From positions 1,116,001 to 1,180,000 of the forward strand of contig NZ_AP018338.1 of NCBI RefSeq assembly GCF_002356415.1: a stretch of 64,000 nt of DNA. The letters run 5' to 3'. Numbering within the stretch: the stretch's first letter is position 1; each line of letters starts with the position of its first letter. Below the pieces are notes generated by a model. It worked only from the letters and a program-made list of their open reading frames with translations. It did no database searches and was not told the DNA's origin. Positions 38,488-47,898 of this stretch are shown here, piece by piece. A program made the translations under genes and the position numbers. Origin of the DNA: Streptococcus oralis subsp. tigurinus. GTDB taxonomy: Bacteria; Bacillota; Bacilli; Lactobacillales; Streptococcaceae.

Positions 38488-39543
38488 TCACTCTGCAATC
38501 GCAGTAATCGGGTCCACCTTTAGCAAGCGTGGAAGTGAAATGACACCACCTAGAAGGGCCATCAAGGAAATTACCAAGCTTAGGACGGAGTAAGCTATCC
38601 AACTTGGATAGAAAAAGAAGGTAGCTGGTAAGACTAAAATCACTCCTCCGATAGCTAGCAAGGCTAGAGCAATTCCCATACCAGACAAAAGGAAGATTTG
38701 ACAGAAAAGGGACCATACAATGATTTTGATCTGTATTCCTTGAGCTCGCATTATTCCATAAAGTCCAAGTTTTTGGATGGTAATGATATAAACAAAAATC
38801 CCCACAATCAAGCCTGTGATAACAATCATAGCAAGAATCATTCCTGAAAATACATTCACCTGAGGTGTGTAACCAGGAATTTTCGAAATCATTTTTGGAA
38901 TGGAAATCTGTTTCAGTCTGTCTCCAGCCACTTCTATATCATTTTTCAATACCAAGGCAGAGACGGAACGATTGGCTTTCAAGGTTCCTTGTAAGGTCCA
39001 ATAAGTTGTCAGACTCGTAAAGACAACAGGCTCGGTGAAAAATTTATTTCCTTGAGTCAAGCCTACAATCTTGTAACTTGTCTCACTTCCATTGAGCTGA
39101 ATGGCATCACCTAGCCTAATCCCATAATTCTCAAAGGACTGATCCACGACAACCTCATCATTCCCTTCAGGATAACGGCCCTCAATCAGACTCGGAGAGA
39201 TAAAAGAGTCCCACTCTTGAGCAAAGATGGAAACATTGACCTTTTCACTATCATCGACTAGATTAGTCACAGCGAACATATAGCCCAGGGGAGCAGCCTC
39301 TTTAGAACTCTTCTCCTTGTAGTCCTTTTCAGGAATAAAAGATGCCGTCAAATTATCATTTGCGTAGTCAGATAAAACCACACCCGTCGCTTGCCAGTTA
39401 TCAATAGCGGCTCGGTTGTTACGTACAAGACCAAGAGCTAAACTGGTCATAAAAAAGACCATAAAAGCGATAAGAAAAATGGTAGTGAGAATCAAACTAT
39501 ATCGAAGTTTGTTTCGTAATAATTCTTTGATAGCAAGATACAT
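38488..39543 (-). CDS. FtsX/DevC-like ABC permease (HrtB-like)
   Basis: A 351-residue permease with one N-terminal helix (LILTTIFLIAFMVFFMTSLAL), a ~190-residue extracytoplasmic domain, and three C-terminal helices, the MacB/FtsX topology. Start MYLAIKELLRNKLRYS is typical of the HrtB/DevC branch. AAGGAG precedes ATG 39543. No membrane-fusion protein is encoded beside it, unlike the pneumococcal MacAB-type system. Confidence 0.85.
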   Translation of the reverse strand: MYLAIKELLRNKLRYSLILTTIFLIAFMVFFMTSLALGLVRNNRAAIDNWQATGVVLSDYANDNLTASFIPEKDYKEKSSKEAAPLGYMFAVTNLVDDSEKVNVSIFAQEWDSFISPSLIEGRYPEGNDEVVVDQSFENYGIRLGDAIQLNGSETSYKIVGLTQGNKFFTEPVVFTSLTTYWTLQGTLKANRSVSALVLKNDIEVAGDRLKQISIPKMISKIPGYTPQVNVFSGMILAMIVITGLIVGIFVYIITIQKLGLYGIMRAQGIQIKIIVWSLFCQIFLLSGMGIALALLAIGGVILVLPATFFFYPSWIAYSVLSLVISLMALLGGVISLPRLLKVDPITAIAE

Positions 39544-39850
39544 GCTTATCTCCTTTAACTTTTCCCCAGAGGTAGCAAAATGCTACCCAGTCCAATAGAC
39601 AGCATCTCTGTCTTATCATCCATTCAAAACAACTCCTACCTCTTTTACAAAGAATCACGGTAGCAACTCAACAAATTATCTTAGGAAAAGCACTTGCTTG
39701 CTATCAATTTATATAAGTTATCCCTTCCTCAGTATATTTATAATAGAGAAGGTCAGGTCATCTGTTTCAAGTGTAACATCCATGCTATCACTTTCCCTAG
39801 TGGGTGTCAAGAAAAGCAACTTAGAAGATGATATAAGACTTTAGTAGTTT
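39544..39850 (-). other. Long leader/intergenic region upstream of the ABC pair
   Basis: No gene. A GGTAGC/GCTACC stem-loop (39571-39587) lies 30 nt before the permease start. A possible minus-strand promoter is TTGACA with TAGCAT 17 nt later (about 39791-39819). Two regulatory regions for divergent genes appear to share this spacer. Confidence 0.45.
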
Positions 39851-39894
39851 TGTAACAATTCTGTAATAATTCTCTACATAAAAAATGATAAAAT
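39851..39894 (+). promoter_or_regulatory. Promoter with 11-bp-period direct repeats ahead of the small membrane protein
   Basis: TGTAACAATTC (39851-39861) is followed at once by TGTAATAATTC (39862-39872), then -10 TAAAAT (39889-39894). The repeats cover the -35 position. Read on the minus strand they are ATTACA-N5-GTTACA, like PhoB/PhoP-type response-regulator sites. Confidence 0.5.
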
Positions 39895-39920
39895 AGTTAT
39901 GTACTGTTAAGGAGAGAATT

Positions 39921-40205
39921 ATGCCCGCAAGAAAATTAGAAGCCTATGAGTTTGAACAAACTCCCGAATCGAATCAAGCTCCGCTTTATCAAGATTATAC
40001 ACCAGAAGCCCCAGTCGGCCCTAACCTAAAAGAGATTTTATTTTTTGTAAATATTGCTTGTTTTTGTATTTTTATGGTACTTTTTAGCTTTATCTTTTTA
40101 GCTTTAAAATTAAATACAGCTTTATCATTTATTGCTGCTATGGGGGCAAGCTTGACACTCCTCCAACTCCAACGAAAGATTATTAAACGAAAAATTTCAA
40201 AATAA
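39921..40205 (+). CDS. Small two-helix membrane protein (DUF3270-like)
   Basis: A 94-residue protein. A 36-residue acidic soluble N-terminus (KLEAYEFEQTPESNQAP) is followed by two hydrophobic helices (about 38-62 and 64-82) and a basic end (RKIIKRKISK). It resembles the streptococcal DUF3270 family, whose role is unknown. AAGGAGAG precedes the ATG. It is one of two plus-strand genes, convergent with ciaRH, and has its own promoter and terminator. Confidence 0.82.
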   Translation: MPARKLEAYEFEQTPESNQAPLYQDYTPEAPVGPNLKEILFFVNIACFCIFMVLFSFIFLALKLNTALSFIAAMGASLTLLQLQRKIIKRKISK

Positions 40206-40206
40206 A

Positions 40207-40226
40207 GGTTGGTACCACTACCAACC
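40207..40226 (+). terminator. Terminator of the small membrane protein gene
   Basis: GGTTGGTA/TACCAACC stem with CCAC loop and a TCTTTTC tail, 2 bp after the stop. Confidence 0.8.
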
Positions 40227-40242
40227 TCTTTTCTAGTTAACA

Positions 40243-40270
40243 AAAAAGACAGTTTTAAAACTGTCTTTTT
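40243..40270 (-). terminator. Terminator of ciaRH
   Basis: Perfect 28-bp palindrome AAAAAGACAGTTTT/AAAACTGTCTTTTT whose right side touches the ciaH stop codon. Confidence 0.9.
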
Positions 40271-41606
40271 ATTTATTCTTACGTTTGGGAGGAGATTGAA
40301 TAGCAATCTTAACTTCAAAAATTGTTCCTCTAGGCTTGTTATCTTTAACGGTAATCGTTCCTCGTAAGGCATCTACGATCTGCTTGGCCAAAGATAGTCC
40401 CAGACCAAACCCACCTTTCTGACGGGTTCTCGCCTTGTCTACACGGTAAAAACGGTCAAAGATTTTCTTCTTATCGGCAGCTGAGATCCCAATTCCATTA
40501 TCCGTTACGGATAGATAGAGGTGGCGATCCGTAGCATGGACCACAAACTCAATCTTTCCATCTTCTTCGGTATACTTGATGGCATTATCAAACAAGATGG
40601 TCATGAGCTGTTTTAGGAGCAACTGATCGGTCATGAATGGACGATAAATTCGATTTTCATAGTTGAAAACACGATCATTTTCAGAAGCAATCAACTCATA
40701 GTTGGCAAAGGTTGTTTTAAAGAATTGTGGAGAAACTTCTGCTATTTCTGGTTTGATTCCATCATCTCGACGTGCAAGGTTGAGAAGATTGGTCGTGAGG
40801 AAGCGCATATTGCGAACTTCTTCAAGACTAGAAGCAATGCTTTCGCTGGATTCCATAATCGTTGCCTCTGGTTTTCGAAAGAGAGTCTCTAAACGATTTT
40901 GTAAAACGGCCAAAGGCGTTCTCAGTTCGTGACTCGCATTTTCAACAAAGGACTTCTGCTTTTGCATACTTTCCAGCAGAGGTTTGACACTGACACGTGC
41001 CAGGTAAACACTGGCAATTAAAGACAGGAGCCAGAAACTAGCCATAACTACAACAATTAAATGCTCGTGGTTTTGGCTGATTTGCTCAAGCTGGCTGGTA
41101 TTGATTAAAACCGCCGCATATTTGACATTACTTGAAACAGTGGATGAATTGGTTTCCATCAAGACCATTCGGTAGGTTTCTTCCTGACCATAGCTATTGA
41201 CAACTTGGATTTGGCGAATGTGATTCAACTCTTTCTTGTCCAGCTTGATCTTGTCCAAGCCTAAAAAGCGATTGCCCAGTAAGAGTTGGTTAAAATCCTT
41301 ATCAAAAAGCAAAACTTCTGTATTAGAGCTAACATTGGTCTTGATTTCAGCCTTGCTGGCATCCGCTGTTGCGGGTTGAATATCCTTGACCTCTTCGGTG
41401 GCCCGATTCAGGGCTAACTGGATAACCGCTTGAGGACTACTACTAAGGGCTTGTAGTTTTTCATCTACAGAGGTGTAGAGACTCGAGTGCATGACCTGAA
41501 GGATAATCAAGGTCATAGCAGAGAAAATCAGGGTGAACACTCCGAAGTTTCGAATGAAATAGCTGAAATCATCCGCATACCATGTTTTTTTTAGTTTATT
41601 GAACAT
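40269..41606 (-). CDS. ciaH: Sensor histidine kinase CiaH
   Basis: A 445-residue membrane kinase, partner of CiaR, which affects competence, beta-lactam tolerance and stress in streptococci. Two helices (about 20-40 and 183-205) flank an extracellular sensor domain. The phosphorylated His is in [18 protein letters not shown]1, F and G2 boxes appear as [32 protein letters not shown] and [13 protein letters not shown]. It overlaps ciaR by 11 bp. Confidence 0.96.
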   Translation of the reverse strand: MFNKLKKTWYADDFSYFIRNFGVFTLIFSAMTLIILQVMHSSLYTSVDEKLQALSSSPQAVIQLALNRATEEVKDIQPATADASKAEIKTNVSSNTEVLLFDKDFNQLLLGNRFLGLDKIKLDKKELNHIRQIQVVNSYGQEETYRMVLMETNSSTVSSNVKYAAVLINTSQLEQISQNHEHLIVVVMASFWLLSLIASVYLARVSVKPLLESMQKQKSFVENASHELRTPLAVLQNRLETLFRKPEATIMESSESIASSLEEVRNMRFLTTNLLNLARRDDGIKPEIAEVSPQFFKTTFANYELIASENDRVFNYENRIYRPFMTDQLLLKQLMTILFDNAIKYTEEDGKIEFVVHATDRHLYLSVTDNGIGISAADKKKIFDRFYRVDKARTRQKGGFGLGLSLAKQIVDALRGTITVKDNKPRGTIFEVKIAIQSPPKRKNK

Positions 41607-42270
41607 CTTTTAATATATACCCGACACTACGCAAGGTTTGAAGATTTTCAGCAAAGGCTGTCCCCTTCAATTTCTTACGAACTTTTGAAACATAGACTTC
41701 TACAACGGAAATCGTCGTATCGCTATCAAATCCCCATAGACGGTCAAAAATTTGCGTCTTAGGAAGAATAACATTTTGATTTTGAAGGAAATAAACCAAT
41801 AACTCAAACTCTTTTCCGAGTAGTTCCACAGGCGTGTCTTCCACCTTAACCTCATTCGTTGAAAGGTTGACGACAATATCCCCATAGGTCAAGGTGTTTT
41901 CGTTAAACTTACCTGAACGTTTGAGAAGGGCTTGGATCCGCATTTTGAGTTCTTCTAGATAGAAAGGTTTGGTGAGGTAGTCATCCGCACCCAATTCAAA
42001 TCCATGACCCTTGTCATCCAAACTTTCCTTAGCGGTCATGATAAGGACAGGGGTTGTAATTCCTTTTTCACGTAATTCTTTCAAGACTTGGAAGCCATTT
42101 TTTTCAGGTAACATGAGGTCAAGCAGAATCAAGTCATAGACGCCACTTTCAGCTTCGTAGAGACCTTCTTCTCCATCAAAGACCTGCATGACATCTGCAA
42201 AATCATCTAAAAAGTCAAATACTGAGTTTGACAGACCTAGGTCATCTTCTACTAATAAGATTTTTATCAT
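41596..42270 (-). CDS. ciaR: Response regulator CiaR
   Basis: A 224-residue OmpR/PhoB-type regulator. The receiver has the acidic pair EDD, the phospho-Asp in [13 protein letters not shown] (about residue 51) and Lys in YLTKPF. The C-terminal winged helix ends in [12 protein letters not shown] and TLRSVGYIL. CiaR activates genes with TTTAAG-N5-TTTAAG sites. AAGGAGGAG precedes ATG 42270. Confidence 0.97.
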   Translation of the reverse strand: MIKILLVEDDLGLSNSVFDFLDDFADVMQVFDGEEGLYEAESGVYDLILLDLMLPEKNGFQVLKELREKGITTPVLIMTAKESLDDKGHGFELGADDYLTKPFYLEELKMRIQALLKRSGKFNENTLTYGDIVVNLSTNEVKVEDTPVELLGKEFELLVYFLQNQNVILPKTQIFDRLWGFDSDTTISVVEVYVSKVRKKLKGTAFAENLQTLRSVGYILKDVQ

Positions 42271-42294
42271 CAGAAACTCCTCCTTATTATGATT

Positions 42295-42303
42295 ATTATA
42301 CCA
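42295..42303 (-). promoter_or_regulatory. Extended -10 promoter of ciaRH
   Basis: TGGTATAAT on the minus strand, 24 nt before ciaR, with no consensus -35. Confidence 0.6.
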
Positions 42304-42316
42304 AAATTGCCTTAAA

Positions 42317-42361
42317 AAAAACTCAACTCTCTCTTCTTTTCAGATAGAAAGTTGAGTTTTT
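42317..42361 (-). terminator. Terminator of pepN
   Basis: AAAAACTCAACT (42317-42328) with AGTTGAGTTTTT (42350-42361), T-run on the minus strand. Confidence 0.9.
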
Positions 42362-42379
42362 GTTTACATTTTGAACGAA

Positions 42380-44926
42380 TTAAGCTTTGGCATATTGGGC
42401 TACAACAGTTTCGACTGCTGCTTTCTCACGCTTAATCAAGTCAACACGCGCTGCGATATCCTTGATTCCCATACGGATGTTTCGGCTAAGAGCAAGGTCA
42501 GAGAGTTGTGGTTCAAAGAATTCCTTGTACTCTGCCAAGCGTTGCTCTGTCTTAAATACATGGGCAGGTAGGATAACAAAGCTATCAAAGCTCATGTCCC
42601 CACCAAGAGCTGCCTTGATCCAATCCCAGTTTTCACGCGCCCATACCCAAACAGTTTCTTGAGTTGTTTGATGATCTAGGAACTGGTAATACCAAGCAGA
42701 CAAGTCTTGTGGTTTCACCACAAATTTATCTTTCCATGAGCCGATCAAGGTTTGGATATTGTCCGCATCTGTACTGTATGCAAGAGCTCCTGCCAACTGG
42801 CGTTTGAAGACCGCATCCGTCGCATGAGTGTAGAGGTCCAGATAAGTTGCGACCAAGTCCTTAGTCTCATGGTGTTTCATTTCATTGATGAGCACTTGAG
42901 CACGAATTGCTGCTGGAAGTCCTGCAAGATTTTCCTTGTGAGCTGCAAAGATTTGACTAGCGACTTGACTAGCTTCTGCATCATTTGAGCGAATCATCAT
43001 AGAAACAGCCAACTGACGAACCAATTCGTCTTCATCCGATTCACCATCTTTGGCTTCAAAACCAAGACGGGCATAGTTATGACGAGCCAATTTAGCAACC
43101 AGACGGTTAAAGGCTTTCTCAGTTTCTGTTCCTTCATCAATAAAGCGCTCAAGGGCAGAAATCACTTGAGAAACAGCTGAAACCACCAGATAAGACTCTT
43201 CCTTAGCAAGTTTATCAAGGACTGGAAGCAAGTCTGCATAAGAAATGTGTCCTGCTTCAGCAAGTAAACGACGTTCTTGGACGATTTGCAGTTTGCTTGT
43301 GTTATCTAGTGTCTCTAGCTCAGCAAGAACAGCTTCTAACAAGTCTCCTTGATAGTCTGTAATGTAGTGGGCAGTATTTTCAGTGTTGAGACGAAGAGCT
43401 CCGTCATTTTCAGTAAGAAGAGCTGCGTAGCCAGGGATTTCGATACTTTCAGTTTCGAGTGTATCTGGCAGGCCTTTCCAGTTGCTGTTGAGTGGCACCA
43501 CCCAGAGACGGTTCTTATCTTCGTGCTCACCGATAAAGAATTGTTTTTGCGAAATCTTCAAGACATCATTTTCAACTTTGACAGTGAGAACTGGGTAACC
43601 AGGCTGTTCCAACCAAGAATCCATGAAAGCTGCAACATCACGACCTGAAGCTTGACCAAGGGCATTCCATAGGTCACGACCAATGGTATTTCCATATTGG
43701 TGCTTTTCAAAGTAGGCATGCAAACCTTTAGCAAAATCAGCATCGCCGAGCCAACGACGAAGCATGTGCATGAGACGGCTTCCTTTGGCATAGACGATAG
43801 CTCCGTCAAAGAGAGTATTGATTTCATCCGGGTGTTTGACTTCAACGTGAACAGACTGAACGCCATCAGTCGCATCGCGTTTAAGTGCCGCTGGAACACC
43901 ACCTGTTTGGAAGTCTTCAAAGATATTCCAAGTTGGCTCAATGGCATCGACACAGACATATTCCATCATGTTAGCAAAGCTTTCATTGAGCCAGAGGTCA
44001 TCCCACCATTTCATAGTCACGAGGTTACCAAACCATTGGTGAGCCAACTCATGTGCTACAACTAGGGCAACTTGTTGACGGCTGGCAAAGGTTGAGTTCT
44101 CATCGACAATCAAGTAAACTTCACGGTAAGTGACAAGACCCCAGTTTTCCATAGCACCTGCTGAGAAGTCAGGAAGGGCGATGTGGAGAGATTGAGGAAT
44201 TGGATATTTAACTCCGTAGTAATCTTCGTAGAACTCGATTGAGCGAACTGCGATGTCCAAAGAGAAATCAAGGTTAGAAAGTGGATGAGCTTTGGTTGAG
44301 TAGACACCTACGAGAGTACCATTCTTCGTTTTAGCGGTTACCCCTTGCAAATCACCAGCGACAAAAGCCAACAAATAAGATGACATGCGAGGTGTTGTCT
44401 CAAACTTCCAGATACCTGTTTCCTTACGGTTTTCCACATCGATTTCTGGCATGTTCGACAAGGCCACTTCACCTTCCGCTTGGTCAAAACGTAGAGAAAG
44501 GTCAAAAGTTGCTTTAGCTTCTGGCTCATCCACACATGGGAAGGCTTCGCGCGCAAAGTGGCTCTCGAACTGAGTAGACAAGACTTCCTTCTTCACTCCA
44601 TCAACAGTGTAATAAGAAGGGTAAATCCCTGTCATGTTGTCTGTAATTTTTCCTGAAAAAGCAATGACTAATTCAACTTGACCTGCCTCAGTCAGTTCGA
44701 TATGAAGGGCTTCATTTTCATGGTCAACAGTAAATGGACGCGCTTGACCCACAACTTCTACAGAAGCGATTCCCAAGTCTTTTTGGTGAAGGGAAATACG
44801 GTCGCTCTGCGCTTGACCAGTGATGGTCACCTTACCAGAAAACGTCTTGGTCTCACGACTCAAGTCTAAAAATAAATCATAATGTTCAGGAACAAATTTG
44901 CTAATAAAATGTTCAACTGCTTGCAT
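42380..44926 (-). CDS. pepN: Aminopeptidase N (M1, lysyl aminopeptidase)
   Basis: An 848-residue cytosolic zinc aminopeptidase. The exopeptidase motif GAMENWG, the zinc site HELAHQWFGN and the downstream glutamate in WLNESFANMMEY are intact; a C-terminal ERAP1-like helical domain fills the second half. It frees N-terminal residues from peptides for nutrition. It has its own promoter and leader hairpin, and lies between ciaR and the ASCH gene. Confidence 0.97.
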   Translation of the reverse strand: MQAVEHFISKFVPEHYDLFLDLSRETKTFSGKVTITGQAQSDRISLHQKDLGIASVEVVGQARPFTVDHENEALHIELTEAGQVELVIAFSGKITDNMTGIYPSYYTVDGVKKEVLSTQFESHFAREAFPCVDEPEAKATFDLSLRFDQAEGEVALSNMPEIDVENRKETGIWKFETTPRMSSYLLAFVAGDLQGVTAKTKNGTLVGVYSTKAHPLSNLDFSLDIAVRSIEFYEDYYGVKYPIPQSLHIALPDFSAGAMENWGLVTYREVYLIVDENSTFASRQQVALVVAHELAHQWFGNLVTMKWWDDLWLNESFANMMEYVCVDAIEPTWNIFEDFQTGGVPAALKRDATDGVQSVHVEVKHPDEINTLFDGAIVYAKGSRLMHMLRRWLGDADFAKGLHAYFEKHQYGNTIGRDLWNALGQASGRDVAAFMDSWLEQPGYPVLTVKVENDVLKISQKQFFIGEHEDKNRLWVVPLNSNWKGLPDTLETESIEIPGYAALLTENDGALRLNTENTAHYITDYQGDLLEAVLAELETLDNTSKLQIVQERRLLAEAGHISYADLLPVLDKLAKEESYLVVSAVSQVISALERFIDEGTETEKAFNRLVAKLARHNYARLGFEAKDGESDEDELVRQLAVSMMIRSNDAEASQVASQIFAAHKENLAGLPAAIRAQVLINEMKHHETKDLVATYLDLYTHATDAVFKRQLAGALAYSTDADNIQTLIGSWKDKFVVKPQDLSAWYYQFLDHQTTQETVWVWARENWDWIKAALGGDMSFDSFVILPAHVFKTEQRLAEYKEFFEPQLSDLALSRNIRMGIKDIAARVDLIKREKAAVETVVAQYAKA

Positions 44927-44947
44927 AGTTTTCTCCTATCTAAGTTT

Positions 44948-44983
44948 AAGAGCTAGAGCTCTTCTTCAAACAAACTTATTATA
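44948..44983 (-). promoter_or_regulatory. pepN -10 and leader hairpin
   Basis: TATAAT at 44978-44983 (minus). The leader starts with a near-perfect hairpin AAGAGCT-AG-AGCTCTT (44948-44963) about 20 nt before ATG; it may stabilise the mRNA 5' end. Confidence 0.5.
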
Positions 44984-45047
44984 TCATGTTTTGCTTAAGA
45001 AAAAAGGATTGGACGGCGATTTCCAAAACTTTCTTCCTTCTAGTAGT

Positions 45048-45488
45048 CTACTGAGGGTAGACCTTGCGAAATTCTTCTAATACAACCTTACTATCAGGTG
45101 TAAAAGTCAGACCTGCTTCTCTCAGCCACTCGACGAAACAGTCCTCATGAACCTGACGCCAATAGGCTAAAGATTTGTCACCTTCCCCTTCCTTGAAGGC
45201 ATGGTCAGCTGACACTTGATGAAAAGGCTGAACGGAAACCTTTGTAATTTCGATAATACAGACAGCCCGATCTTGACTATCTAAAATGACATCAAAGGTC
45301 CCTTCTTGTGGCAGGAGTTCGTTATCAACTGCATAAAGATCATAGGCTGATGCAGTTGCCGTCTTTTCACCTTTTAAAACCAAATCTGCCAAGAGATCGG
45401 CTTCCACTCCAAAAGTCCAGGCATCGATTTCATCTCCGATCAAGGGATTGATTTGTTTGTATTTATTCCACATTTCTTGCGGTGTCAT
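45048..45488 (-). CDS. ASCH-domain protein
   Basis: A 146-residue ASCH-family (PUA-like) protein: DAWTFGVEADLLADLVLKGEKTATAS at residues 20-45 is the family core, followed by VCIIEITKV. ASCH proteins bind RNA or nucleotides; some are N4-acetylcytidine amidohydrolases. ATG 45488 has GGAGAAG and overlaps the NUDIX stop (ATGA). Together with the NUDIX gene it may handle damaged or modified nucleotides. Confidence 0.88.
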   Translation of the reverse strand: MTPQEMWNKYKQINPLIGDEIDAWTFGVEADLLADLVLKGEKTATASAYDLYAVDNELLPQEGTFDVILDSQDRAVCIIEITKVSVQPFHQVSADHAFKEGEGDKSLAYWRQVHEDCFVEWLREAGLTFTPDSKVVLEEFRKVYPQ

Positions 45489-45982
45489 TTCTTCTCCTGC
45501 TTTTCTTTTACCTTCCAATTCATGTAAGAGGTCTTGTCCAATTCTGGAAATCCTCCTAACTCTGCCTTAACTTTTAATACTAGGGGTGAGGCATTTTCTT
45601 CGGTCATCTGCTCGATAGGAAGCCAAATTGCATTTACTGAATCATTACTTCCATCAAGAACTTCATGAGGAAGAGATTTTTGAGAGCTCCCGAAATCGAG
45701 CACCACATCATAAAAAGCCATGATATGGTGTACTGCGAAATCTTGCCCTTCTTCTTGAACCAACACATCATAGATTCTAGGGTTTGAATAATCGCTAAGA
45801 GCATATCCTGTCTCTTCCAGAACTTCTCTCTTGAGAGTTTCTGTCAACCCCTCACCTAGTTCTTGACTACCACCAGGTAAATCAAAACGATGTTGATAAG
45901 GTCCTCTTGTTTTCTCAATGCAAAGCAATTTCCCATTCTCAAGGCAAACGCCATAAACACCAAAGTGTTTTTTGATTTCCAT
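45485..45982 (-). CDS. NUDIX hydrolase
   Basis: A 165-residue NUDIX protein with an intact box GGSQELGEGLTETLKREVLE-ETGY near residues 37-60. The family hydrolyses nucleoside diphosphates linked to another group; the substrate is not readable. It overlaps the ASCH gene by 4 bp and follows the immunity-type cluster by 39 bp. Confidence 0.92.
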   Translation of the reverse strand: MEIKKHFGVYGVCLENGKLLCIEKTRGPYQHRFDLPGGSQELGEGLTETLKREVLEETGYALSDYSNPRIYDVLVQEEGQDFAVHHIMAFYDVVLDFGSSQKSLPHEVLDGSNDSVNAIWLPIEQMTEENASPLVLKVKAELGGFPELDKTSYMNWKVKEKQEKK

Positions 45983-46021
45983 TTCCTACTCTTTCTAACA
46001 ATCCAAGATTGCTACCTCACC

Positions 46022-46627
46022 TTATCCTTTAAAAGGAAAGAGGCTATAGATTTCATGCTCCTTGATATACTTCTTTAGTATCTCCATATTCTCTTCGATT
46101 TTTGTCTGGATATCTGTCTCTTCACAAGTTGACTCATCAATAAAAAGGTGAATCTTCAATAAATCTGCCAAGTATAGCAGACGACGTTCCATTTCTGATT
46201 CAGGACTTAGAGCTTGCTCGATTTTTTCAAGCTTTTGCTCTAAGCTATCGCCATTCAAAAATCTCTGATGAACTCTCCTTCTTATTTTTTGAGTGGATTC
46301 CTCCCCTTGTTCTAGCGGAGATAAAAGAAGTTTTTTATAGACAAGTACCTGATTTTCTTTTTCTCTTTCCAGATAGGCCAATAAAACCAGAGAACTGTCA
46401 ACAAAGGTCCAGGTGTTATGATTCCCTTCAAATGGAACCTGTATGATCCTATCTAATAATTCATTAGCCGTTTCCTCTTGACCATCCAGATAAAGTAAAT
46501 AGGCCAGATGACTCAGTGATTCGAGATAGCCAGCTTGAGTCTTTTTACGCTTTTTTAAAATTTTATCTATATAGAGATGTAGGTCTGGATGATTTTCCAC
46601 TAGCTCAACTACTTCTGATAGCTTCAT
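46022..46627 (-). CDS. Uncharacterised helical protein, 201 residues
   Basis: I do not recognise this protein. It is acidic, cytosolic and almost wholly helical, with TPR-like pairs (YLESLSHLAYLLYLDGQEET, TFVDSSLVLLAYLERE). AAAGGAA precedes ATG 46627. It is the last member of a row of small immunity-type genes and could be another immunity protein, but there is no motif to prove it. Confidence 0.75.
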   Translation of the reverse strand: MKLSEVVELVENHPDLHLYIDKILKKRKKTQAGYLESLSHLAYLLYLDGQEETANELLDRIIQVPFEGNHNTWTFVDSSLVLLAYLEREKENQVLVYKKLLLSPLEQGEESTQKIRRRVHQRFLNGDSLEQKLEKIEQALSPESEMERRLLYLADLLKIHLFIDESTCEETDIQTKIEENMEILKKYIKEHEIYSLFPFKG

Positions 46628-46678
46628 CTGAATTCCTTTCTATTATCTTCTCAAAAATTTTAAAACTATTTTAGTTAA

Positions 46679-47050
46679 TTAATCCAACTCTGCTCTACTG
46701 AACAAGTCTTTCATAGCTTCAATATCATCGCAAAACTCTTTAAAACCCTGAGCAAATTTAGACAAGGCATCTACCTTGGAAGAATAGGCACAAAACATAC
46801 TTCCTTCAGGATCAAAGTCGATAGCATCGCTTAATTCCGGCATTTTTTCCTCCAAAAATACCAAAGCCAAGGATGCCCAATCGTAGCCATTTCCTTCAAA
46901 TCCCTCCTCTTCTCGAGTGTCAAACACTTCCTGTCTATATTCTCCATCAGGGTAATAAATGAGCGATCCGCGAACATTTTGAGGATCCTCATCATATACA
47001 AGCAAGTTAAAGGGGGAAATTTTTTCATTTATGTTTTCGTAATCTATCAT
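46679..47050 (-). CDS. Imm51-like immunity protein
   Basis: A 123-residue acidic protein resembling the Imm51 family, with the core GNGYDWASLALVFLEEKMPE and DFDPEGSMFCAYSSK. Imm51 proteins are predicted to neutralise toxins of contact-dependent or secreted polymorphic systems. No cognate toxin is nearby. The ribosome binding site is weak. Confidence 0.75.
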   Translation of the reverse strand: MIDYENINEKISPFNLLVYDEDPQNVRGSLIYYPDGEYRQEVFDTREEEGFEGNGYDWASLALVFLEEKMPELSDAIDFDPEGSMFCAYSSKVDALSKFAQGFKEFCDDIEAMKDLFSRAELD

Positions 47051-47102
47051 TTCTTAACTTCTTTTTATATTGTCAATGGACTGCAACATTCTATGTTTGT
47101 AA

Positions 47103-47441
47103 CTAGGGTTCAAATGGCATGAAACTATCGTGCTGATGATAATAATTCAAAGCCTCAACCAAGTCTTGGAGACTTGCATCTGGCTTTTCCTCAAGTGCAA
47201 CCGAGAGAACATCGAACAACTGCTCTCCATAGTAGACTAGTTGAAGACTTTGCTCCACTACATCCGTCGGGTAGACATCACGGTCTTCTACGACATCCGG
47301 ATAATCTGATACCAAATAGAGCCTATCTAGTGCTAGCTCTCCATCCTCCTTGCCATAGAGGCAAAAATCATCTGAAGAAGACTCGTCCACGCGCATTTGC
47401 TCGATTATCTGCTCTAGTGAAAGTTCTTGGTATTTCCGCAT
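47103..47441 (-). CDS. Small acidic protein, possible immunity family (DUF7716-like)
   Basis: A 112-residue acidic protein (RKYQELSLEQIIEQMRVDES, DFCLYGKEDGELALD). It resembles small immunity-associated families such as DUF7716, but I am not certain. ATG 47441 has GGAGAAGGG next to it; an 11-codon longer frame overlaps the previous gene. It lies in the same tightly spaced row as SUKH and Imm51 genes. Confidence 0.68.
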   Translation of the reverse strand: MRKYQELSLEQIIEQMRVDESSSDDFCLYGKEDGELALDRLYLVSDYPDVVEDRDVYPTDVVEQSLQLVYYGEQLFDVLSVALEEKPDASLQDLVEALNYYHQHDSFMPFEP

Positions 47442-47460
47442 CCCTTCTCCTTTTTTCGTA

Positions 47461-47880
47461 TCACTCTTCAACAAAGGAATTCAAAAAATCCTCAAAAGAT
47501 GGCCATTGACCATACAACTCAGCTTTTTCTTCTAAAACATAGAAGTAAACCTTTCCATAATCCTCTTCCCTTAAGGAAAGAGCATAGTTGCCAGATCCAG
47601 GATCATAGGCAAAATGGAGAAGGTCTATTGCCTTAAATCCTTCAGGCACAACCTCATCGTCAAACCATGTAAGAGAATTTCTCATCTCCCCTACTGAATT
47701 AAAGGAATTGAAAGGAAAGAGATGACGGTCATCGTGGACACCTATTACCTGGGGTTGCCCACCGTTGTACTTGAGATAAAAATCCTTCATAGCTTCCGGC
47801 AATTTCTTTCCAAGAAACTCCTCAAATTGTAAAAGTTCTTCTTTTGAAATCGGCGAATCTGCATCTAGCACCCTAAACAT
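47461..47880 (-). CDS. SMI1/KNR4 (SUKH) immunity-type protein
   Basis: A 139-residue SUKH-fold protein. Family hallmarks: SKEELLQFEEFLGKKLPEAM then DFYLKYNGGQPQ, and the C-terminal FEDFLNSF. SUKH proteins are common immunity proteins of polymorphic toxins. GGGAGGGAG precedes ATG 47880. No toxin gene is attached. Confidence 0.85.
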   Translation of the reverse strand: MFRVLDADSPISKEELLQFEEFLGKKLPEAMKDFYLKYNGGQPQVIGVHDDRHLFPFNSFNSVGEMRNSLTWFDDEVVPEGFKAIDLLHFAYDPGSGNYALSLREEDYGKVYFYVLEEKAELYGQWPSFEDFLNSFVEE

Positions 47881-47898
47881 GATTTCTCCCTCCCATTT

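Noticed and set aside
43558..43959. 133-codon minus-strand frame inside pepN
   Set aside because: Alternative frame of the same strand; pepN is intact and conserved.
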